DNA of 9,480 bases from JBKPHS01 sp046729975 (lineage in GTDB: Bacteria > Actinomycetota > Thermoleophilia > Solirubrobacterales > Thermoleophilaceae): contig JBKPHS010000116.1 in assembly GCA_046729975.1 (NCBI GenBank), positions 1 through 9,480 on the forward strand. The letters run 5' to 3'. Of the stretch, positions 5,839 through 9,480 are shown piece after piece. The stretch's first letter is position 1. The number at the start of each line of letters is the position of its first letter. The notes beneath the pieces are model-generated. The model saw only the letters and a program-made list of their open reading frames with translations. It had not been told where the DNA came from and did not search any database. Made by a program: the position numbers and the translations under genes.

Positions 5839-6461
5839 CCGGGTCGCTCCCGCTCGTCCCGCTCGCGGATCTCGGTGTCATCCGGCAGCTCGACGGTCTC
5901 CTCGCGCGGCCCCGCGGTCCACGGCTCGGGGTCGTCTGCACCGATCGGGCCGCGCCGCTCCGGTTCGGGATAGAGCTCGTCGTGCACCTCGGGCTCGACC
6001 GCGGCGGCCTCCTGGTCGGGGCGCGAATCGCCTCTCCGGGGCGCGTCGGGCTCGGGGCGCCGGGGCGCGTATGCGACGGACAGCGAGATGCGCGCAACGG
6101 TCAGCACGCCGCCGGCCAGCATCAGGCCCGCGCCGCCGAGCGCCAGCCAGGCGCCGGTCTCCGGGTCGTGGTCGTTGAATGCGACGGCGGGCGGCCGATC
6201 GATCAGCTGGGATGCGACGACCACGAAGGCGAGCGCGCCGAGCAGCGGAAGCGCGCGCTCCCGGAGCGGCAGCTCCCACCCAAGCCGACCGGCGGCGACG
6301 GCGATCGTCGCTATGGCGGCGCCGGCGAGTACGAGGTCGAGGGCCTCGAAGACCGTCCAGGCGCTCAATCCGGGCTCGTACCAGTCGAGAAACAGGCTGA
6401 CCAGAAGCACCACCGCGCCGATCCCCGCGACGAGCGGTCCCGCATCGATCCTTCTCGGCAT
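5835..6461 (-). CDS. Four-TM membrane protein of unknown function with acidic, proline-rich C-terminal tail
   Basis: I do not recognise a named family. The 208-residue protein has four predicted TM helices at about 8-25, 37-57, 68-87 and 104-124. Short loops join them; the first contains FLDWYEPGLSAW and the third loop contains FNDHDPETGAW, both likely on the outer face. With the positively charged start (PRRID) inside, the tail from about 130 onward should be cytoplasmic. That tail is rich in Glu, Asp, Pro and Arg, including a motif ELYPEPERRGPIG, and is probably disordered. The start ATG at 6461 follows a strong Shine-Dalgarno (AGGAGGAG at 6463-6470). It lies 59 bp after leuS on the same strand, and its TGA overlaps the CTG start of the SLOG gene. 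Coupling suggests that the two products are made together, perhaps with the tail as a docking site, which is speculative. Confidence 0.85.
   Translation of the reverse strand: MPRRIDAGPLVAGIGAVVLLVSLFLDWYEPGLSAWTVFEALDLVLAGAAIATIAVAAGRLGWELPLRERALPLLGALAFVVVASQLIDRPPAVAFNDHDPETGAWLALGGAGLMLAGGVLTVARISLSVAYAPRRPEPDAPRRGDSRPDQEAAAVEPEVHDELYPEPERRGPIGADDPEPWTAGPREETVELPDDTEIRERDERERPG
5847..5851 (-). promoter_or_regulatory. Ribosome binding site deciding the CTG start
   Basis: GGGAG on the minus strand lies 8 bases before the CTG at 5838. It sits inside the last codons of the upstream membrane-protein gene. It supports initiation at CTG, because no standard start codon is available between the in-frame stop and the conserved N-terminal strand of the Rossmann fold. 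Confidence 0.55.
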
Positions 6462-6520
6462 GCTCCTCCTCGCGTCGCTTGCCCTGTGGACTATGCCGGA
6501 CCGGGCGCGCGGAGGGCCAG
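6462..6520 (-). other. Short leuS to membrane-protein spacer
   Basis: The 59-bp spacer holds the strong Shine-Dalgarno of the membrane protein. A weak pairing of GCCCT near the leuS stop with AGGGC about 30 bases later is present, without a U tract. No convincing terminator or promoter was found, so leuS and the downstream genes may be co-transcribed. Confidence 0.4.
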
Positions 6521-8944
6521 CTAGCGCACGACGAAGTTCACGAGCCTGCCCGGGACGACGACCGTCTTCACGATCTGCCGGCCGTCGAGCTGCGCCGCGA
6601 CCTTCTCTGACTCGCGCGCCAGGCGCTCCTGCTCCTCCTGCGTCGCGTCCGCCGGAGCCACCACGCGGTCCCGCAGCTTGCCGTTCACCTGCACGACCAG
6701 CTCGAAGCTGTCCGACTCGAGCAGGCGGCGGTCCGCCTCCGGCCAGGGCTGTTCCCAGACGCGGTCACCGGTCATCAGCTCGTAGACCTCGGACCCCAGA
6801 TGCGGCGCGAAGGGGAAGATCAGCGAGCCCGCCGTGGCGACGGCGAAGCGCAGCTGCGACTCGCCCTCCGGCGAACCGTACATAGCGTCCTTCCCGCGAT
6901 AGGCGTCGTTGACGAGCTCGATCACGGCCGCGATCGCCGTGTTGAACGTGAAGCGCTCGAGACCGGAGCCAACCCGGTCGATCGCCCAGTGCGCCTTGCG
7001 AAGCAGGTCTCCGGGATCGCCCGAGGGCGCTGCCGCGGGTTCGGTCCGCTCGGCCACCTCCGCGGCCAGCCGCCACAGCCTGGCCAGGAAGCGGTTGATG
7101 CCGCCCACCCCCTCCTCCGACCAGTCGGCGTCCTGCTCGGCGGGGCCGATGTAGAGGACGTAGCAGCGCGCCGTGTCGGCTCCGTAGGGCTCGACCACCT
7201 CCTGGGGGCTGACGGCGTTGCCCTTGGACTTGGACATCTTCGCGCCCTCGCGCGTGATCATTCCCTGCGTGAACAGACGCGCGAAGGGCTCCTGCACGTC
7301 CATCAACCCGACGTCCGAGAGCGCCTTGCAGAAGAAGCGCGCATACATCAGGTGCAGGATCGCGTGCTCGACGCCGCCGATGTACTGGTCGACGGGCATC
7401 CAGTACTGGACCACGTCCCGGTCGAAGGGCGCGCTGTCGTTGTTCGCGTCGCAGTAGCGGAGGAAGTACCACGAGGAGTCGACGAAGGTGTCCATCGTGT
7501 CGGTCTCCCGGCGTCCGGGGCCGCCGCACTTCGGGCAGGGGACGTTCACCCAGTCCTCGGCGGTGGCGAGCGGCGAGCGGCCCTTCGGGGCGTAGTCCTC
7601 GACGTCCGGCAGCTCCACCGGCAGCTGGTCGTCCGGCACGGCTACCAGGCCGCAGCGATCGCAGTGCACGATCGGTATCGGGCAGCCCCAGTAGCGCTGG
7701 CGCGAGATCAGCCAGTCGCGCAGCCTGTAGTTGACGGCGCGGTGCCCCTTCCCCTCCGACTCGAGCCAGTCCACGATCCGCCCGAACGCCTCCCGGTTGT
7801 CCATGCCGTCGAACTGCCCGGAGTTGACCATTGGGCCGTCGGCGGTGCACGGGAGGTCGCCGCACTCGATCACGCGCCTGATCTCGAGGCGGAACTTCTG
7901 CGCGAACTCGTAGTCGCGCTCGTCGTGCGCGGGAACACCCATGATCGCACCCGTGCCGTACTCCATCAGCACGTAGTCGGCGACGAACATCGGGATCTCC
8001 TCGCCGGTCGCCGGATTGGTGACGGTGCGCCCGAGCGGGACCCCGGTCTTCACCTTGTGCTCGTGAGTGCGGTCCTCCACCGACTCCCGCAGCGAACGGT
8101 TCACGTACTCGTGCACCTCGGGCGTGTCGTTCAGGTCGAGCACGTCGGGATGCTCGGGCGCCAGCACGAAGAAGGTCGCCCCGAACAGCGTGTCGGGGCG
8201 AGTCGTGAAGACCGGATAGTCGATCCCGAGCTCCTCGCAGCGGAAGGTGACCTCCGCACCCTCCGACCGCCCGATCCAGTTCTCCTGCATCGTCACGACG
8301 TAGGGCGGCCAGTCGACCGTCTTCAGGTCGTCAAGGAGGCGGTCCGCGTAATCGGTGATCTTGAAGAACCACTGCTCGAGCTGGCGCGCCTCGACCGGAG
8401 TGCCGCAGCGCTCACAGCGCCCGTCGATCACCTGCTCGTTGGCCAGCACCGTCTGATCCTTGGGGCACCAGTTGACTAGCGCCTCCTTGCGGTACGCGAG
8501 GCCGCGCTCGTACAGGCGCAGGAACAGCCACTGGGTCCAGTGGTAGTAGCGCGGCTCATGGGTGCCGAACTCACGCGACCAGTCAATCGATACCCCCCAG
8601 GAGCGGAACTGGCGACGGAACTCCTCGATCGCCTCCTGGGTCGAGATGCGTGGGTGCTGGCCCGTCTTGATGGCGTGGTTCTCCGCGGGCAGCCCGAATG
8701 CGTCGTAACCCATCGGGTGCAGCACCCGCTGGCCGCGGCGACGGCGGAAGTGGGCGATCGCGTCGCCCACCGAGTACGTCTTCAGATGGCCGATGTGCGG
8801 CTCGCCGGAGGGGTAGGGCAGCATCTCGAGCACGTAGGACTTGGGCCTCTCGCGGGCGAGGTCGTTCGCGACCTCCCAGGTCCTCTCCTCGGCCCAGATG
8901 CGCTGCCACTTGGGCTCAATCTGCTTGGGGTCGTAGCGATCCAC
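6521..8944 (-). CDS. leuS: Leucyl-tRNA synthetase
   Basis: LeuRS attaches leucine to tRNA-Leu in the cytoplasm and edits wrongly charged tRNA. The 807-residue protein has the complete bacterial layout. The catalytic HIGH motif is at 50-53 (PYPSGEPHIGH) and KMSKS at 569-573. The zinc-ribbon cysteines C160, C177 and C180 lie in CPKDQTVLANEQVIDG and the residues after it. The CP1 editing domain has the threonine-rich TTRPD (247-251) and the conserved GVPAHDERDYEF (337-347), where D344 should be the key editing aspartate. Extra cysteine pairs at C427/C431 and C470/C473 may form a second metal site. The C-terminal domain carries the VQVNGKLRD stretch (751-759), and the protein ends without extension. 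The GTG at 8944 gives the expected start, VDRYDPKQIEPKWQ; no other start codon lies before the in-frame stop of the preceding gene. No Shine-Dalgarno is evident. Editing and synthetic sites both look intact. Confidence 0.98.
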   Translation of the reverse strand: MDRYDPKQIEPKWQRIWAEERTWEVANDLARERPKSYVLEMLPYPSGEPHIGHLKTYSVGDAIAHFRRRRGQRVLHPMGYDAFGLPAENHAIKTGQHPRISTQEAIEEFRRQFRSWGVSIDWSREFGTHEPRYYHWTQWLFLRLYERGLAYRKEALVNWCPKDQTVLANEQVIDGRCERCGTPVEARQLEQWFFKITDYADRLLDDLKTVDWPPYVVTMQENWIGRSEGAEVTFRCEELGIDYPVFTTRPDTLFGATFFVLAPEHPDVLDLNDTPEVHEYVNRSLRESVEDRTHEHKVKTGVPLGRTVTNPATGEEIPMFVADYVLMEYGTGAIMGVPAHDERDYEFAQKFRLEIRRVIECGDLPCTADGPMVNSGQFDGMDNREAFGRIVDWLESEGKGHRAVNYRLRDWLISRQRYWGCPIPIVHCDRCGLVAVPDDQLPVELPDVEDYAPKGRSPLATAEDWVNVPCPKCGGPGRRETDTMDTFVDSSWYFLRYCDANNDSAPFDRDVVQYWMPVDQYIGGVEHAILHLMYARFFCKALSDVGLMDVQEPFARLFTQGMITREGAKMSKSKGNAVSPQEVVEPYGADTARCYVLYIGPAEQDADWSEEGVGGINRFLARLWRLAAEVAERTEPAAAPSGDPGDLLRKAHWAIDRVGSGLERFTFNTAIAAVIELVNDAYRGKDAMYGSPEGESQLRFAVATAGSLIFPFAPHLGSEVYELMTGDRVWEQPWPEADRRLLESDSFELVVQVNGKLRDRVVAPADATQEEQERLARESEKVAAQLDGRQIVKTVVVPGRLVNFVVR

Positions 8945-8977
8945 TGGGAGTTGGAGGTTAGCCTTCGCAGTCGCCGT

Positions 8978-9480
8978 CTAGGCGCTGACGATGCGCGTCG
9001 CAGCCGCCTTCCAGGAGGCGGTCACGCGTGTGCCCGACGCGAGCCCGAGCTCGTGCGCGGAGGCCTGGGTGACCTCGGCAGTGAGCGGCTGACCGGCCGC
9101 GAGGCCCACGCGCACGCGGTTCCCGACCCGCGTGACCGAGACGACCTCCGCCGCGATCCGGTTCTGTGCCGAGCCGCGGCGCTCGACCGCCCCCGGCTCG
9201 AGCGCGATCTCCCACGGGTACACGCTCACGGCCACGCGGCCGGCGCCCTCGTCGACGCTGGCGACGACGCCGCCACCGTCGAGGTCCACCAGCGTCAGGC
9301 CGTCGGGGCCTCGCCGGGCGGCGCCGCTGAGCACGACCGCGCCCGTGAAGTCGGCGACGAACGAGGAGCGGGGCGCGGAAGCGAGCTCGCCCGCGCTTCC
9401 CTCCTGGACGATTCGCCCGCGGTCCAGGATCGCGACGCGGTCGCCGAGCATCGCCGCGTCCTCGAAGTCGTGGGTCACGA
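8978..9480 (-). CDS. ABC transporter ATP-binding protein, molybdate/tungstate-like, C-terminal part (runs off the right edge)
   Basis: This is the 3' end of a gene for the ATPase subunit of an importer. The visible 166 residues begin with VTHDFEDA, the H-loop region whose histidine (third residue) contacts ATP gamma-phosphate. The usual GDRVAILDRGRIVQEGS segment follows. A linker region (45-100) has two short beta-rich stretches, and a TOBE/Mop-type domain occupies about 105-165 (SAQNRIAAEVVSVTRVGNRV onward). This arrangement matches ModC/TupC-like and related anion-importer ATPases. Which oxyanion or other substrate is carried cannot be told, because the permease and binding protein are outside the window. 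Walker A, the signature motif and Walker B also lie off the edge. The stop is 33 bp upstream of leuS, on the same strand and in the same frame. Confidence 0.85.
   Translation of the reverse strand, partial: VTHDFEDAAMLGDRVAILDRGRIVQEGSAGELASAPRSSFVADFTGAVVLSGAARRGPDGLTLVDLDGGGVVASVDEGAGRVAVSVYPWEIALEPGAVERRGSAQNRIAAEVVSVTRVGNRVRVGLAAGQPLTAEVTQASAHELGLASGTRVTASWKAAATRIVSA

Noticed and set aside
4933..5973. 346-codon plus-strand open frame across the decarboxylase, SLOG and membrane-protein genes
   Set aside because: It spans three well-supported minus-strand genes and shows no domain; it is a high-GC shadow.
6462..6520. Rho-independent terminator after leuS
   Set aside because: Only a weak 5-bp pairing without a U tract; not distinguishable from chance at this G+C content.
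6800..8479. 559-codon open frame on the plus strand opposite leuS
   Set aside because: It mirrors the leuS coding strand in a G+C-rich genome, lacks recognisable motifs, and leuS is certain.

Overview
The window is about 70% G+C, almost fully coding, and reads as chromosomal DNA of a high-GC actinobacterium. The proteins (a bacterial LeuRS, a short SpeA-type decarboxylase, an alanine/arginine-rich ComEA/ComEC pair) would suit Thermoleophilia/Solirubrobacterales-like organisms, but that placement is inference. No rRNA, tRNA, CRISPR array, insertion sequence or phage gene was seen.

Layout from right to left, the direction of most transcription. On the minus strand: the 3' end of a molybdate-type ABC transporter ATPase (8978-9480, cut by the window edge); leuS (6521-8944); a four-TM protein with an acidic tail (5835-6461); a TIGR00725-like SLOG/LOG-family protein (5347-5838) that apparently starts at a rare CTG overlapping the previous stop; and an Orn/Lys/Arg decarboxylase (3805-5334). 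On the plus strand, facing that run and sharing stop-codon bases with it: an arginine-deiminase/DDAH-superfamily hydrolase (1704-2588) and an M20-family N-carbamoyl-amino-acid hydrolase (2588-3808), joined by a TGATG stop/start overlap. Divergent from these, on the minus strand again: acylphosphatase (1352-1630), comEA (654-1262) and the first 219 codons of comEC (1-657).

How the genes may work together. ComEA and ComEC are the DNA receptor and channel of natural transformation and are joined by a GTGA overlap. The most interesting part is 1704-5334. A guanidine-group hydrolase, a hydrolase of the N-carbamoyl (ureido) amidase family and a basic amino acid decarboxylase are packed together. 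These are the three chemistries needed to go from arginine to putrescine, either through agmatine and N-carbamoylputrescine or through citrulline and ornithine. Here the ureido step would be done by an M20 metallohydrolase rather than the usual nitrilase-family enzyme. That pathway is a hypothesis from co-location and family chemistry.

Non-coding DNA is scarce. The only stretches worth naming are the 89-bp gap upstream of comEA, which is rich in direct and inverted repeats, and the 73-bp divergent promoter region between acylphosphatase and the deiminase-like gene. No gene-free stretch exceeds 300 bases.
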